A stretch of 64,000 nucleotides of DNA from NCBI RefSeq assembly GCF_910589235.1, contig NC_060965.1, positions 6,106,697 through 6,170,696 of the forward strand, read 5' to 3'. Numbering within the stretch: the first letter of the stretch is position 1; the number at the start of each line of letters is the position of its first letter. A model generated the notes under the pieces. It was given only the letters and a program-made list of their open reading frames with translations. It did not search any database and had not been told where the DNA came from. The position numbers and the translations under genes were made by a program. Source of the DNA: Vespa crabro (lineage: Eukaryota > Arthropoda > Insecta > Hymenoptera > Vespidae). Positions 1 through 13,839 of the stretch are shown here, one piece after another.

Positions 1-370
1 ATCTTCCTACTGGTTTTCCCATATTATCTCGAACATCTACACTTTTTTAATCATTCTACTTCTTATCTACAAGCACATTTGTTCGTTATTTTTTTTTGTA
101 GTAAAAATAATAATACAATGAAATCGTATCGAATGATATATTCATGATATTTATGTATATTAATTAATCAAATGAAATTATTATTTAATGTTGACATAAT
201 TGTATATAAAATATTATATATAATTTTATTATTTGTGAAAATATCATATTGAAAATTGATTTATTCTATTATATACAAATTTGTATAAAATTATGTATTT
301 ATTCAATATATATTATAAATTCAAATCTATATACATAAATAATTCGATCCATATAAATATGTATATACGA
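1..370. repeat. Tail of a third copy of the gene-free duplicated block
   Basis: This stretch aligns by eye with about 7,950-8,345 and more weakly with about 52,270-52,460. The same ordered words recur, such as the opening TACTGGTTTTC, a CTTTTTTAAT word, AATAATAATACAAT and AAATCGTATC, followed by similar AT-rich text. It carries no open frame of note. It appears to be the end of another transporter-type unit lying mostly outside the window. Similarity to the 8-kb copy looks near 80 percent by eye, but I did not compute it. Confidence 0.6.
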
Positions 371-1060
371 TATGTTACTCCTTTTTGTGAACTAATATCG
401 GATTCTAAAATCACTAAATTTTTAACAATAGTCACATTCTACTAAAGCATAATGAGGTTGAAATCAAGAAAAGAAATTATAAAGTATTTTATTGACCAAT
501 GATGATTAAATAACGTGTCTTGTATAAATTAAAAACGGTTTAAAAAGATTTTTGCGATTCGTAATTATCTTCCGTATTAGGGTGCTTGGTTTATCTTAAG
601 GCAATGTTGGGTAATATATTCCTCGATTTCTCTCAATTTATTTTATAAATTTTTTATTATGTACTATGTTTCATGAAAAATATTAGTTTAGCCTATATAA
701 TTCTCGAGTAACTGTCATAAATGTCTTTAAAAAAGTGGAAAAGGTAAAAGTTTCGAAATAATAAATCTTGACGGTACGATCGATTAAGTAGAAATACATA
801 AATACGTTAATTCGGTGTTTGTATCTGAAAATAAATCCAACGAACGAACTGATCGATATTTTTGTCATAGTAAATAAATATATCAATACAAACTTTTATC
901 GATATTATTGATAGATTTTGATGTTTCTTCTATAATTATACGGGTTAGAAGCAAACCTCCTTACAGTGATATTTCTACATATATATTTTTAGAATATTCT
1001 TCTAATGTAGAGAGAACGTTGCAAGTTTTCATTTTCTCTCGCTTACGTTCGTATGTACGT
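371..1060. other. AT-rich gene-free stretch
   Basis: No supportable gene, RNA or mobile element was seen. Short open frames here have no recognisable motifs and their composition follows the surrounding AT-rich DNA. Confidence 0.5.
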
Positions 1061-2793
1061 GTGACTGGTAAATAAACCTTTTTCTAAGCTCGTTTAAATC
1101 AAGATGAATGAACTTCCCTTTGAAATTTACATTCGTCAACTATTAAATTGCGTTCTGTGAAGTACGTGTAAAAATCAAATTAGTTTAACAATGCTACTAC
1201 AATGAATTTAAACAAATTAATTATTGAGAATATTTATGATATAAATTCTTATGATATATAAAAGGAAAGCAATGTGTATGTGTGTGTTTATATACTTTTA
1301 ACGATCACCATTTTGTCTGACATAGAAAATATATATTTTGTTATCGATTTATCGATTTAAATCATTTTAATTATTCGATCATTAACGTACATATTTCTTG
1401 ATGCATATTTGATCCTTCACAGAGTATAATCAATGATATATGATATATATGGATGCATGCATGTATATGTATTCATCCTTTTATTCCTCGTTGATTACTT
1501 CGTCAGGTAATCTTATCATTTCCACTGTCTTTCTTTTTCTTTCTCTTTTTCACTCTTTTTTAATGTATATTTCTTGCTTTATTCACAAATATTCATATAT
1601 CGAGATGACGGAATGCATGCAAATGTAATTATGAAGTCGATATGCAGTCCGTTTAATCTGAACTGTGAATATTCTAAATTCTTTATTCATTTTACTATTG
1701 CTTCATATAAGAATAATATTGTTTTGATGATTAATTAATAAATGGTTGACACCCTCTAAATTTTAAGATTATTGTCATTCGAAGGGTAGTTATGGAAATA
1801 TAATTTGTTACATGTTAGAACATGTTAATGAATGTTGGAAAAATTTATTTATTCAATTAATTTATTCATTATAATTTGTTTGATATTACAAAAAATAAAA
1901 ACAAAGAATGTTACTTCTATGAATATCATATGGTTTAAAGACGATGTGCATAATTTTATCTTGATATAAACTTAAAAATATGGTATTGATTAGTTGATAA
2001 AAGAAAGATCGAATTAATTTGTATATACAAATGAATTGTATAATATACCTCTCTATAGGTATATATAATTTCGAACATTACTTAATACTTGCTGGATTAA
2101 GATAAACGAGTATAGGTATCAAACATTTTCCGCCAGATAGCTTCTTAATTGAATACAAAATAATTAAATGGCTAAGATTTTATTAGATATATTCAAAAAA
2201 AATTCTAATATAAATTTCATTTACTTTCTTATTTTCATTATAACAATAGTAATATACGTTGTATAATTTTGCAAAGCGACCATAAATGATAGAGAATAAT
2301 ATTGTTTTATTATGAATAATATTATATAATTCTTGTGGGCGAGAAAAAGAATATTAATTTTGCAAAGACGCACTTATAATACTTAAAGTGCTATGAAAGA
2401 TTAGATTTTAGACTTACAAAATAAACATCGACATAATCGATTTAAAAATATTGTTTTTTTTTTGGAAAATGACTTATATATTAAAAATATATATCTTGAT
2501 AAAATGTTTTTCGTTTTTCATATTCTATTAGAATTTCAGATAAAAGTATGGGAAAAAGTGAAATTGATTTGTACTATTAGAATCTTAAGCAAAAAATGAT
2601 AATCTAGAATATATTGCGTATTTATTCTGTTTGATTCAAAATTTGACTTATAACCCTTTGCATATCTTTGCATACAGAAATTTATTTGTCTAAGACGTAT
2701 TATAGTTATTTTACAAAAAGATCAGATTTGTAATTTGTATAATCTTTTATACTACAATGTAATTTATAAATTAAAAATTTTTTAAATACCTAA
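1061..2793. repeat. 3' flank of left transporter gene, paralogous to 40,920-42,100
   Basis: The same words occur in the same order in both places: a TTTTCTAAGC word followed by a motif for AAATTTACATT, then ACAATGAATTTAAAC, a stretch around TTAGAACATGTTA/TTAGAACGTGTTA, and GTATCAAA-ATTTTCCGC. This is the downstream flank of both Tret1-like genes. A possible polyadenylation signal for the minus-strand gene (TTTATT on plus, AATAAA on minus) is at 2,681-2,686, about 110 bases past its stop. No gene is seen in the stretch. Confidence 0.65.
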
Positions 2794-4206
2794 CTATGCG
2801 CTTAATTCGCGTTGAATTTGTTCTAACGTTTTTCCTTTTGTTTCTGGAACAAAGAATAAAACAAAAACGACACCTACAGCGCAAATAAGAGAAAATAACC
2901 AAAACGTACCATAAATATGAATAATATCATTTAAATTAACAAAAGTTTTAGTGACAACAAATGCCAGTATCCAATTCAATAAGCAAGCACTACTACCAGC
3001 GATACCTTTGGTTTCAGGCGTAAAAACTTCTGATATCATCATCCATGGAAGAGGACCGAATCCAATTGCAAATGAAACGATAAAAGAACAAACAGATAAG
3101 AGTGGTAACCAGCCTAGACTACTTGTACCTGTTGTTTCTAAGAGATAGAAGTAAATACCAAGTGCTAAATTAGATAAAGTCATAAAAGTACTAGATATTA
3201 TAAGCAATATTTTTCTACCTAGACGATCGACTGTTAATGAGCTAATAAACACCATAGTTATTCCAATTACTCCTACGACAATAGCAGCTTCCTTAGGTCC
3301 AACAAACCCTCCTGCTTTGTCAAATATAAAACCAATGTAAAATGCAACAGCATTTACTCCACTCAATTGTTGAAATCCCATAAGCCCATACGATATTAAT
3401 ATGGCTTTTTTGCAAGCTTTAGATTTCAATAAAGTTAGAAAAGATACCTTGTTTTTATTAGCCTCTTCTATCATTTTTTTCTGCATACTTAATTCTTGTT
3501 CTACATCATATTGAGAACCTCTAAGTTTAATATAAATTTTCCTAGCTGTATCTTCATTTCCTTTAATTAAATAGTATACAGGACTTTCTGGCATGAAAAA
3601 AAATGCTATACCAAAGATTATTGGTATAAACCCAGATATAATGGATAATTGGTACATATTTACGCCAATATTTAAGATGGATACTATCAGAATACCTATA
3701 GTGAGAAATAACTGATAAAATGTACCTAACCTTCCACGAATTTCACTTTCTCCTATTTCTGAGGTATACATAGGACCTGTCACACAAAATGCTCCGCCGC
3801 TAAAACCTGTCAAGAACCTTCCGACGTAAAAAAAAGCGACAGACTTTGCAAAGATAATGCAAAGCCAGCCAATTGTAAAAGGAATTACAAGCATTAGCAT
3901 AGAATATTTTCTGCCTATTATATCTGCAAGAGTACCAATAGGTACACACACTATTGCAGAACCAAGTGCTGCGAGTGATCCAATCCATGAAAATTCTTCT
4001 GGGGTAATGGTGATTTTATATATGGTTGCTATATTGACACCATCTGTACCAGCTTGTGAGGTCCATGATACTGACATTCCTGCTGCTATTGCACCTATGG
4101 AGGCTGCTAAACTTGCAATGTATTGTAGAAACCTTTTTGCTTTGATTGTTTGCTCAGTTTGAGAGACAAGGGTTTCTTGAGAAAATCCAACAATTTTTTC
4201 TGCCAT
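2794..4206 (-). CDS. Tret1-like: Tret1-like facilitated sugar (trehalose) transporter, left copy
   Basis: A 470-residue, 12-span major facilitator protein of the sugar-porter family, expected in the plasma membrane moving trehalose or another sugar down its gradient. Family motifs are present in order: GRK in the loop after span 2 (DIIGRK), PESP after span 6, QQLSGVN in span 7, DRLGRK in the second-half loop, GFGPLPW near span 10 and the C-terminal PETKGKTLEQI. Nearly the whole coding region is one exon. A splice acceptor lies just upstream (AG at 4,249-4,250 on the minus strand), and the 14 codons between it and this ATG are open and align with the right paralogue, but contain no ATG. No equivalent of that paralogue's coding exon 1 was found: the best donor-like site (about 4,518) follows a frame with stops. 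Translation therefore probably starts here, at the Met conserved in both copies. Exact substrate is not determined by sequence. Confidence 0.9.
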   Translation of the reverse strand: MAEKIVGFSQETLVSQTEQTIKAKRFLQYIASLAASIGAIAAGMSVSWTSQAGTDGVNIATIYKITITPEEFSWIGSLAALGSAIVCVPIGTLADIIGRKYSMLMLVIPFTIGWLCIIFAKSVAFFYVGRFLTGFSGGAFCVTGPMYTSEIGESEIRGRLGTFYQLFLTIGILIVSILNIGVNMYQLSIISGFIPIIFGIAFFFMPESPVYYLIKGNEDTARKIYIKLRGSQYDVEQELSMQKKMIEEANKNKVSFLTLLKSKACKKAILISYGLMGFQQLSGVNAVAFYIGFIFDKAGGFVGPKEAAIVVGVIGITMVFISSLTVDRLGRKILLIISSTFMTLSNLALGIYFYLLETTGTSSLGWLPLLSVCSFIVSFAIGFGPLPWMMISEVFTPETKGIAGSSACLLNWILAFVVTKTFVNLNDIIHIYGTFWLFSLICAVGVVFVLFFVPETKGKTLEQIQRELSA

Positions 4207-5050
4207 ATTTCTTCGAGTATTTTTGCGTAATGATGCTTTTTCGTTTATCTAAAATTGAATAAAATATTTTGTTACTAAATAGCAGCATGTATTAATAAGT
4301 TTTAAACATATATTACAGAGCAGAATAGAAGAATAAGGTATTTAAAATTTCGGTTGCACGATATTGCCAAAATAATGAAATATCGGTAGATCCTTTTCTC
4401 GATAACGAAATTATAATATAATAAATAATAAAATGAACAATTATGTTCAGTTGTACGAGTAATTTTTCATTTGAATACTTATAATATAGTTTAATATTTT
4501 GTATTGTTACAATTATCCCACCTCGATTTTAATATCACGTTCCTACATTTATGTTAGGTATTATTTATACCAATTGGAGAATAATATCAATATTGAAAAT
4601 AAAAAGAACTACCATTTTTAATTGATAGAGTAATATTTATTTATAACATCGTAAGATAAAATAATGGACCGATAACTTCTTATGGAAATAGAACCATTTT
4701 CTAGAAGACTAACAGTTAAATAACAATTTAAAGAACGTTGCTTTTAATGTATTTTCCTAACTAGGACATTTTTCGTCGATAATAAAACAAAATGAACATG
4801 TTAAAATTGATATAAAATTTAATAAAAATTTATTAAAAAATGCTAATATAATTTATTTTTATAAATTTTCTGTTTCTTTTTTTATATAAATTATAATACG
4901 TGTTCTTTTTGTTCCTTTGTTTTTTTTTTTTAACATTTTATATGTAATAATTTTATTATTGGGTCCATTAAATAATGAATTCAGTAAAATAGTATTACAG
5001 TTTTTGGATTTATATTTTTATTTAACCTATCATTTCGAAATGAACGAAAA
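4207..5050. other. 5' region of left transporter gene
   Basis: Contains the acceptor of a 5' intron (AG at 4,249-4,250, minus strand) preceded by a pyrimidine-rich run. Further out is a degenerate counterpart of the right copy's first exon around 4,518-4,550, where the donor is kept but the frame is broken. No other gene was seen. The remainder is plain AT-rich sequence. Confidence 0.5.
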
Positions 5051-6270
5051 GAAATGAGAGAGTGTCGAAGTTGAAATAAATTTAGAGAAAAGAAAATGAA
5101 ATTATTGCTTAATATTGCTTAATCAAAGAAATTAATACAAGTAATAATGTTACTTTTTATAATAATGTTGATATTATGTATCTTTTTATTTATATTATTT
5201 CATTTTAGGAAATTAACATTATCTGTCAGTTTATATTCGAAATTTAATTTTTTTTTGTTGAATATAAATTATACTTTATATTATATAAATCTCGAATTAT
5301 ATAATGATTTTTTCTTTTTTAGATATGAAATCAATTGAACTGTAAAGAATTCAAATAAAATCCTTTGTAAATATTGAAAATAATAATTTTACGATTTATA
5401 GTAATATAATTATATTTGTATAAGTTATATTGTACAATTATCAAATTATTTATTTCAAAATATAATTATTAACTTATATAATTTCTTTTTTAGTCAATAA
5501 TAAACATTTAATTATATTGGATTTAAACAGCAGTCTGTGTAGATATTGAAAATGAAACTATTATGAATTATTATAATAAAGTAATACTATTATAAATTAT
5601 AGATATGATTATCAAAATATTTATTTTATCGATTTTCTATCGTCGAAGACGAAAGGAAATTGGATTATAGAGCATTATAAAAAAATATTATCTAGACATA
5701 CATAATTAAACTCTATTACGAATTATTATAGTAAAGTTATATTAAAATAAATAATACTCTATTTATTAATACATCATTTTTTTATATACCAAAATATAAT
5801 TGAATTATAGTGAGTATAAACAAATTCTATTTTCGCATATAAAGAATGGAACAATAACTATTTATTGTAATATAATTATACTAGCATAAGTTATACTAAA
5901 TATTAGTGAAATTATTTGTCTAATTATATTATTATTTTAAGACATAAAAAGAAATTGGTTTAGAGAGGATTGTTATGAAATAAGAAAAATGAATTATAAG
6001 AGAAATAAGAATGGTGGTAAAGAGAGACGGAAATAAGAAAATGCATTTTCTCCAAGAGATAAAGTTAGAAATGTACGATTTTCTTCTTTTATTTCACGCG
6101 ATTCAATCATAGCTTCATTGATCTAATCGACCTAGTTTAATTATAGTTCTTTTTTAAATCAATTTTTAAATTCGATTTAATCTTCTCTCCATTTTTGAAG
6201 AGACTATGAATTGTAATTCTATTTTATATATCAACATCAATATTATATCATTTACAGTTTATCTAAGATT

Positions 6271-6298
6271 AGAGTGAGAAAGGCAGAGAAAGAGAGAA

Positions 6299-6331
<33 letters not shown>

Positions 6332-6470
6332 GAGGAGAGATCCAGATAGGTAGTTAGATAGAGAGACAGAGAAAGATAAAGAGAGAAAGAGAGAAGAGAA
6401 AGAGAGAGAGAGAGGAGAAAGTGAGAGAGAGACAGAGTGAGAAAGAGAGAGAGAGGAAGAGAGAGAAATA
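6271..6470. repeat. GA-rich simple repeat
   Basis: Imperfect (GA)n/(GAAA)n tract of about 200 bases. The paralogous position on the right (48,987-49,046) holds a purer (GA)n run, so the tract predates the duplication. Confidence 0.9.
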
Positions 6471-9299
6471 ATGATGGAATAAGAAAAATATAAACAACGA
6501 TATTTCTAGATAACGATAACGTTGTTGAAAAGAATTCTGGTTATTATTACTCTGATAACGAATTGATTCTAAGATTTATTTTTTACTGATCTTATGGTGC
6601 ATATATTTTATTAAAAATGTAATTCTCATGTTATTAGGGTATTTCAATTTTATCTCTTTGTACTTCATGCTATTTTAATAATTATTTTTATTATTAAATT
6701 AAATATAGTATAAAGAATGTGCCTGTTACACTATTTGAGCAATTCTCAGGCAAAAATGATTAATTCGAATTTTAGAATTCTTTTTTCTTTTTTTTTTCAA
6801 TTTTCTGTATGATCAAAATTTTTATGATCGTTGAATAATAAATAACGCGAATTGATGGCAATAATTTTATTAATTTTTTTGGCTTTTTGTTTTGTGGAAT
6901 TAATCAATTTGACAAATGGATCATTTAAGTAAAATACTGGAAACTAGAGAAGCGAAGGATCGTCTGATCGGTAAGAAAGAATGAGAAATAGTGAATGATG
7001 AATGAAAAAGAGGAATCGGCAAAGAGGAATTTTGTCTAACGTTATTTTGTAAAATGTACTTTTTTTTAACAATCGAACGGAATTACGCCTATTTAAATTT
7101 TTCACGTTTTTGTTTAAATTAAACATAGAAAATTAAGTCTATTCGAAACAAAGATTTTTCATCTGGAATTTCGAATAAATTATTTTTGAAATTTAATGTG
7201 TAATGGCAATTTATATTAAATATCAATAAGGATATAATTAATATTTATGTTATTATAAATTTTCGGTATACTTTAAAATTACTTTTAGAAATCATTAAAG
7301 TGTTAATTATGTTGAATTAAATTTTTTTTCATTCAATATTTATATACTATTTAATTTATTAAGAAATTTATACGATCCCGTCGATACGTGACCGTACGTT
7401 TTAATGATTAATTTAATTTTGAGTAAGAATATATATATGAAACTTAATAGTATATAAACGAAATATATTCTATCGTCGATTCGAAGAAGAGATATGAAAG
7501 GTCTCGCTAAGAAACATAAAAGAAAAAGAAAAGAGACATAATAAAAGGAGAATAGAAACGATGTTTAGTGAAAGAAAAATGAGAAAGAAAAAAAAAAATA
7601 TGTTAAAAGATGAAAGAAAAATATTAATATATAAAAAAAAAACATACTGAATGACAGCCGAAAAAGTTTTTGTATCTCTAAATGGCATGTTGTTGAACGG
7701 TTACGTGCACTTAACGTAATATCACAACAAAATATTTAATAATAGGAAGAACTAACAAGTATTTACTTTAACTTATAATTAACTTTTCAAATTATATATC
7801 GTTGCTAATCCGTCCGTTTCATTCCGTTACCTAAGATGACAGTTTAGGATTTAGTTCACTGAGCTTTATTATTCTATCTCCCTCTTTTACTTTCTTTACG
7901 TGTCTCTCTCTCTCTCTCTCCCTGTTATACCAAAATCCTTATCTCTTTTCTTCTTACTGGTTTTCTCTTATCAACTCGTGTATTTATACTTTTTTAATCG
8001 TTCCACTTCTTCTCTACGAGTTTCTTTGTTCAGTTTTTTTTTGTAAGAAAAATAATAATACAATTAAAATCGTATCAAATGATGTATACATGATTTGATA
8101 CGTGTATTGATCGATCAAATGATACTATTATTTAATATTAACATAATTGTATATAAAATTTTATATATAATTTTATTATTTGTCAAAATATTATATTAAA
8201 AATTGATTTATCCAATTATTTATAATATTGTATATAATTGTATATTCAATCAATATATATTATAAATTCAAGCCTATATACATGATAAATTCAATCTATG
8301 TACATACATATAGATATGTATATATACGTAGATATATACATATATATTATCGATTAAATCAAATTATTATTGGGTATAAAAAGAAATGATAAAAAATCTG
8401 TTCTATTTTTTCCAATTTTTATCGATACATTTGGCCGCTTCATTACAAAGATCTATCATTTTGACATTTCAAGGTCATATCGTTAAATAATGTTTTGCTT
8501 TATAAAGATTCCTGTACGTATATTATACAATATATTGATACATACTATTATATATCAACAAATGTTATCAAGTAGATTACGATATGATAATATGGAACAG
8601 ATATTCTGTTCAGAAATTAGTTTGATAAAAGCATGTAGATGATAAGCAAATCGATTAGTCATTAGCAAATTAATCTTTACATCGAAATGGTACAAAGATT
8701 ATTTTTATCCTTTTTTCATTTCTATTTTTTTCTTGACTCTTCTTGACTTTATTAAAATATAATTAATTTATTTAATTATTATTTGTTATTAATTATTTAT
8801 ACGAGTTATATCAAGAAATAATAAACTGTACATTTTTTCCCTCTTTATCAACAATTATAATCAATAATGAACGATAAAGACAATAGGATAAAATCAGTTT
8901 TGAGCCAGACAATTTATCGTGATAATATCATCAATAAAAATGATATTTTCTAAAAAAATTGAATTATTTTTATTTATTGTGATAATGATTATTGCTATCG
9001 ACAACGGATGAATATAAAACATTAATCTTTTTCTTTTAGATATTACACCATAGTTTTTCTTTTATTCATATATGTTGGCGAACTATTTCGCAGAATACAT
9101 TTCCATTAAAAATAACGTTTATTTTCATTTTATCTTTTTTTTATTCCGTACAGCAAAATGTTATTACGGTATCAATTTTTATTATTTAAAAATCATTAAG
9201 GAGATTTAATGTGTTACAATCAAAAAGAAATAAGAATAAAATCTTATGTAATTTTTATAACAAAATTATAATATATATATAATTGTATATATATATATA

Positions 9300-9303
<4 letters not shown>

Positions 9304-9352
<49 letters not shown>
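9304..9352. repeat. (TA)n microsatellite
   Basis: About 24 uninterrupted TA units, preceded by two shorter TA runs split by TTG. The paralogous site at 54,013-54,046 is also a (TA)n. Confidence 0.95.
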
Positions 9353-9355
<3 letters not shown>

Positions 9356-10738
9356 ATTTAATCATTATTATATATATTATATATGTACATTTTTTACAAA
9401 TAATCAAAAATATGGGCATTGAAAGAAGGAAAGAAAGAAAAGGATTAACAAAAATGAAAGGAAAGCATCGAAAATTGATTAATTGTATTTTCCTATATCA
9501 AAAAAAAAAAAAGAGAAAAAATGAAGAAAAAGAAAGTATCTTTATTTATTTAATTTTTGTAAATTAAATTGGATTAATTTTTGGCTACTATATTTAATTC
9601 TCTATAATTCCATATAATTTTACAGTTACGAATTTGTATATATTATAATTTTTTGCAAAGATATCAATTAATTTACGTTTTAATTTGTAACTTTTAATCA
9701 ATCAATCTCTCTTTAAAAGAATTAATAAATTTACGTTTTACTTTTTAATTTCTAAATAATTAATTTCTTTTATCATAAAATTAATTTATAAAGAAATTAG
9801 TTTCTATTAGAAAGTTAAATATGAACGAATATAAATAATATGAAATATTCTTGTAAAAGTCACATTTAAATTCTATTGCATTTAGCAAACGACAAAATCC
9901 TTAATATAATTATTTAAAGTAACATATATATTAAAGTAAAATATTTAGTATAACTTTCAATATGAGTTAACAACTGATACAATGGTGCAATAGCAACTTT
10001 GGAACGTGAGTTAGCAACTGATATAACATATTTCAATATGGTGCAATATGTTGCAATACATTGTAACATGAGATAACAACTGAAAGAATATACTGCAATT
10101 ACACTGTTTACAAGTGGAAGGAAAATACACTATAGGGGATGTTCCGCACTCTTCCTTCTCCATCTTTTCCTTATCGTCCTTTATCTACTCATCATCTTAC
10201 TCTTCTTATTGTTACTTTACGCTAAAGCGAGAAAAATGATTAATTTCTAAAAAATTTCGCAAAAGTTCTCATACAATGATTCTGCAAATTCACGAGAATA
10301 TCGTAATAACAGCAGTATATATAAAATAATATACACTAACTTCCTTTTACAAGTTTATTAAAATTTTTATATCATAAACATTTGTTCTGCGATTGCGTTA
10401 CAAACAAATGTATTGATTGCACAACAGAAATGGTTTGAAAACGCTAATATAGATGTAAATAAATAGATGAATGTGTGTTTATATAGAATAACTTTATATA
10501 TTTATTATCTATTTAATAGTCAATAAAATATATAAGATATTAAATATATATTAGAAACTAACGAGAAAGGTCATATTTGGGCAATAAAATTAAATGTTTA
10601 ATGAATATAAATGAAATATTTTTTCAAAATTTCCTAACTGTTATTCATATTTTATCTTCCATTTCTTTTTTTTTCCTTTTTTCTTCTCCCTATCTCTTTT
10701 CTATTTTGATTGCCTTTCCATTTCTTTTCGTAATTATT

Positions 10739-12022
10739 TGATAAACTATTACCTTAGATTTTGAATAATATTCACATAGATTCAGCTTAATTCATTCTTC
10801 AAAATATTTCTATCTGAAATAAATACATTTATTAACAAATATAGATTAAACATTTTTGATAATTCTTGCAGGTGTACGTCGGCTAGAATGTAATTACTGC
10901 TCGTAAATATTTGAATGTATACAAATGTACAATAATTGTTATTTATTAATATACATATATAAATACTTACATACAGATTACGTGTGCCAGAAATTTAGAA
11001 TTTTTGAAAAATCTATACGAATCATAGCACATAATTTTTGTTGATTATATAACTAATATTTCAACTGAGCTGTAGTTCCATAGACACTTTCTTGTTTATA
11101 GATTTTCTTCCATCGTCGGCGATTTCATGTTTTATTTATCGAATGTTTTTGTTATTGTACTTCTAAGATCATTCTTGTATGCAAGGTAACAATGCGTATT
11201 TACTACAACGACATATATACGATAACGAAGCGTAAGAAAACGTACTAAAAATAGAATCGTTATTACGAATAAAAATTCATATTTTTTTTTGTTATAACAT
11301 TTATATCTTCTAAAATAAATAATAATATTTAAATTATATTAATCTTGTTTACGAAAATGAATTATATAATTCGGATGAAAGTTGACATTCTTTTCATTGT
11401 AATTTATTTTTATCTAAACCATCACCAATATCTAAAGTAAAGAAGTCAAAGAATCTAATTTCGATAATCAAAAGAATGTAATTTAATTTCTGTCGATTTA
11501 TCAGAAAGATAGAAATGAACTAATTTATTACATAAAACCAATCGATTAAGAAATAAATCATTTATTCGTCGAACTATTACATTTAAGATACAGAACGTTT
11601 ATTCATCATAATTATTCAGAAAGGTAACTTCTTGAAGATGTCGAGAGAGAAAATATTGAAATATATTGAATATACCGTTATTTTGATGAATTATTAATTG
11701 ATTAAAGTTTATAAATTATCTTCAACAAACTCAACACAAAAACATTTTGAAAATTTCCACGAAAAATTTCATAAAATTATACGTAACTTTTCAGTAAATG
11801 GCGTCTACTATACAGATTCTTTGATCAGTTCTTTATTATATCATGTTAAAGATGAAGATATTAATAAATAATAAATATTAGGATAATTATATGTATAGTT
11901 GCAAGCATGACGTAAATATATACGAATTTATGGCCGCCTTTTCTATGACATTTATGAAGAATTTTTAGGTCGGAGACAAAAATATAATATATGTTCAAAT
12001 AGATTTTAATAGATATTTAAAA
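10739..12022. repeat. Near-identical core of tandem duplication, copy A
   Basis: A 1,284-base stretch matching 16,820-18,103 with only three substitutions noticed (near 10,982, 11,026 and 11,180) and no length change. On both sides similarity drops abruptly to a much lower level while homology continues. No protein frame longer than about 60 codons crosses it. Either recent gene conversion or strong constraint would explain it. The noncoding, AT-rich nature and sharp edges favour conversion. Confidence 0.85.
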
Positions 12023-12578
12023 GGATGTTTCTCTATAGTGGTTCTCGATAAACTGACTCGCTTTGTTTCGGCCGATCGCTTATTTTCGTAATTATTCGGG
12101 ATGCTATAAACAAAGCCGATCTCGAACGTTCAAGAAAGGATCTCAGGCGACGGCGAAATTTCCGTAATACGTATATATAAATATACTTATATAAACAAAT
12201 GTATTTGAACATATACATGGATATTTGCAATTACATAATTTAAAATTTCCAATTACATAATTTTTATTATTCGTACCAATTATTACAAAGATATATGTAT
12301 ATATGGCTGAATTTATCTACATATATAATGTGTGAACGTATAAGTACATAACATAAACAATATATATAGTACATATACATATGTATAGTTCGAATATTAT
12401 GTAAATACATAGTATATATACATACATATATTATTATATTTCAGTATGTATACATGTGGATATATTTGTATTTATATTTATAATACATACACAGACCACA
12501 AATACAAATACACATACACATATGTAGATGAGCGTTCCCTATCGTTACTCAAAAGCCTTTTAAGAGAAATATAATTAC

Positions 12579-12665
12579 AGGGCCTAGATAGCTACATTGG
12601 TATAAGCAAAGGATGGAAAACATACACGGAAAGCGAAAGACCCAGGTTCGAATCCTGGCCCAGAA
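12579..12665 (+). repeat. tRNA-like sequence (probable tRNA-derived SINE head)
   Basis: Shows a box A-like TAGCTACATTGG and a perfect box B GGTTCGAATCC, with a T arm (CCAGG paired with CCTGG around TTCGAAT). The acceptor stem is imperfect and the anticodon arm is not convincing, so a functional tRNA is unlikely. A diverged sister is at 18,688 in the second tandem copy. Confidence 0.6.
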
Positions 12666-13330
12666 TATCCGAAGGAAACAAAATATCTTCACGAATTTTT
12701 ACATTCAAATTTGAAAAGAGTGTTTAAACAACAGTCCAAGCCACACTTTCATAGAAATCTTTGTTCTTAAACGATTGTATGATTAAATATTATTCTAATA
12801 TATTTTCTCATTATTGTAAATATTCATCAGTCTATTCTTGTACATATCACATTAGTGTTTAAAATATTGATGTAAGTATTTTAAGGACCAAATCAAAAAA
12901 TCATAAGCCAAAGATTTTCTTCTCACAAATCCAAAAAATCATTTGCCAAAGATTTTCTTCACATTTCTGAGTTCAGGTCGAAAAAAAGTAATGCCCCTTC
13001 TGTATTATATTATAGTTGCTGGTTATATAATATAGAAAAACATGACTTTCTCTTTCGAAACTTTCTCAAATTGTGAAGAAAATTGTTGTATGTATTGTTG
13101 ACATATGCTGTGCATGTGTGATAGCGGTTTGGCGGGGAGGGCGAAAGTGTATGACACATCATCAGTGTCTATATTGGAACCCAACGCGCCATACGGCATA
13201 AAAATATTTGGGTATCTATCTGTGATATTTATAATAATACAAAGTATCTAACAAAGGTGGCTAAAAGTGTCTTGACGTTGACATTCAATTCAGTATGAGT
13301 ATAAAAATTCTGGAGAGAATTTTGGGACTG

Positions 13331-13410
13331 AGGTGTTTAGGTAGCTCAGTTGGTCAAGAGCATTCGCCCGTAAAGTAAAAAAGATACCTGTGTTCGAATT
13401 CTGCTATAAT
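13331..13410 (+). repeat. tRNA-like sequence, second of a pair
   Basis: Contains box A-like TAGCTCAGTTGG, a CATTCGCCCG segment and box B GTTCGAATTC, and is followed by CATACA and a (TA)n run at 13,425-13,455. It lies about 750 bases after the first tRNA-like unit. Stems are degenerate. The sister copy is at 19,401. Confidence 0.6.
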
Positions 13411-13414
13411 ACAT

Positions 13415-13460
<46 letters not shown>

Positions 13461-13839
13461 CCAGAGCCTTAATTTTTTTGCAAGTTTTTTAGACGCAGAC
13501 GACATTATTCATATTGGTTGCAATAATCGTCACCAAATTTATAATTATGCAATATAAGTTGACAAATTCTTTAAGGTGGAATTTATGTACTTTAATAATG
13601 ATTAAGTAGTGATCTAAATAGGTACCAATATTAAACACTAGGCAATAAAAAATAGCGATAGTAGTAGTGGAGAGAACATAATCGCATTTTAGTGCTATAG
13701 AATAAGAAATCGTACAAAAAAAATGCCGACGGTAGTGAGAAAATTCTGGCAATCAATGGAACCAAAACTCATTTAATATTGGGATGCAAGAACAAGCATA
13801 CGTGATGATCTTCAAATGTCGACGTCTACAACTGTATTG

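Larger units (their letters stand above)
5050..9900. repeat. Gene-free block, short paralogue of 47,600-59,850
   Basis: Successive pieces match the right-hand block in the same order: about 5,494 with 47,970, 6,050 with 48,625, 6,210 with 48,930, 6,490 with 49,065, 7,640-7,880 with 51,770-52,090, 8,640-8,710 with 53,280-53,350, and 9,590-9,900 with 59,490-59,830. The left copy spans about 4.6 kb and the right about 12 kb. Much of the difference is simple repeats and further sequence on the right. No coding exon is evident in either copy. Confidence 0.65.

Noticed and set aside
3800..4162. Open frames on the opposite strand or other frames of the two transporter genes
   Set aside because: They are shadows of the transporter coding sequence and have no family motif of their own.
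12579..12665. A functional tRNA gene
   Set aside because: Box A and box B are present, but the acceptor and anticodon stems do not pair properly and related degenerate units occur three more times nearby. A tRNA-derived repeat is the better reading.
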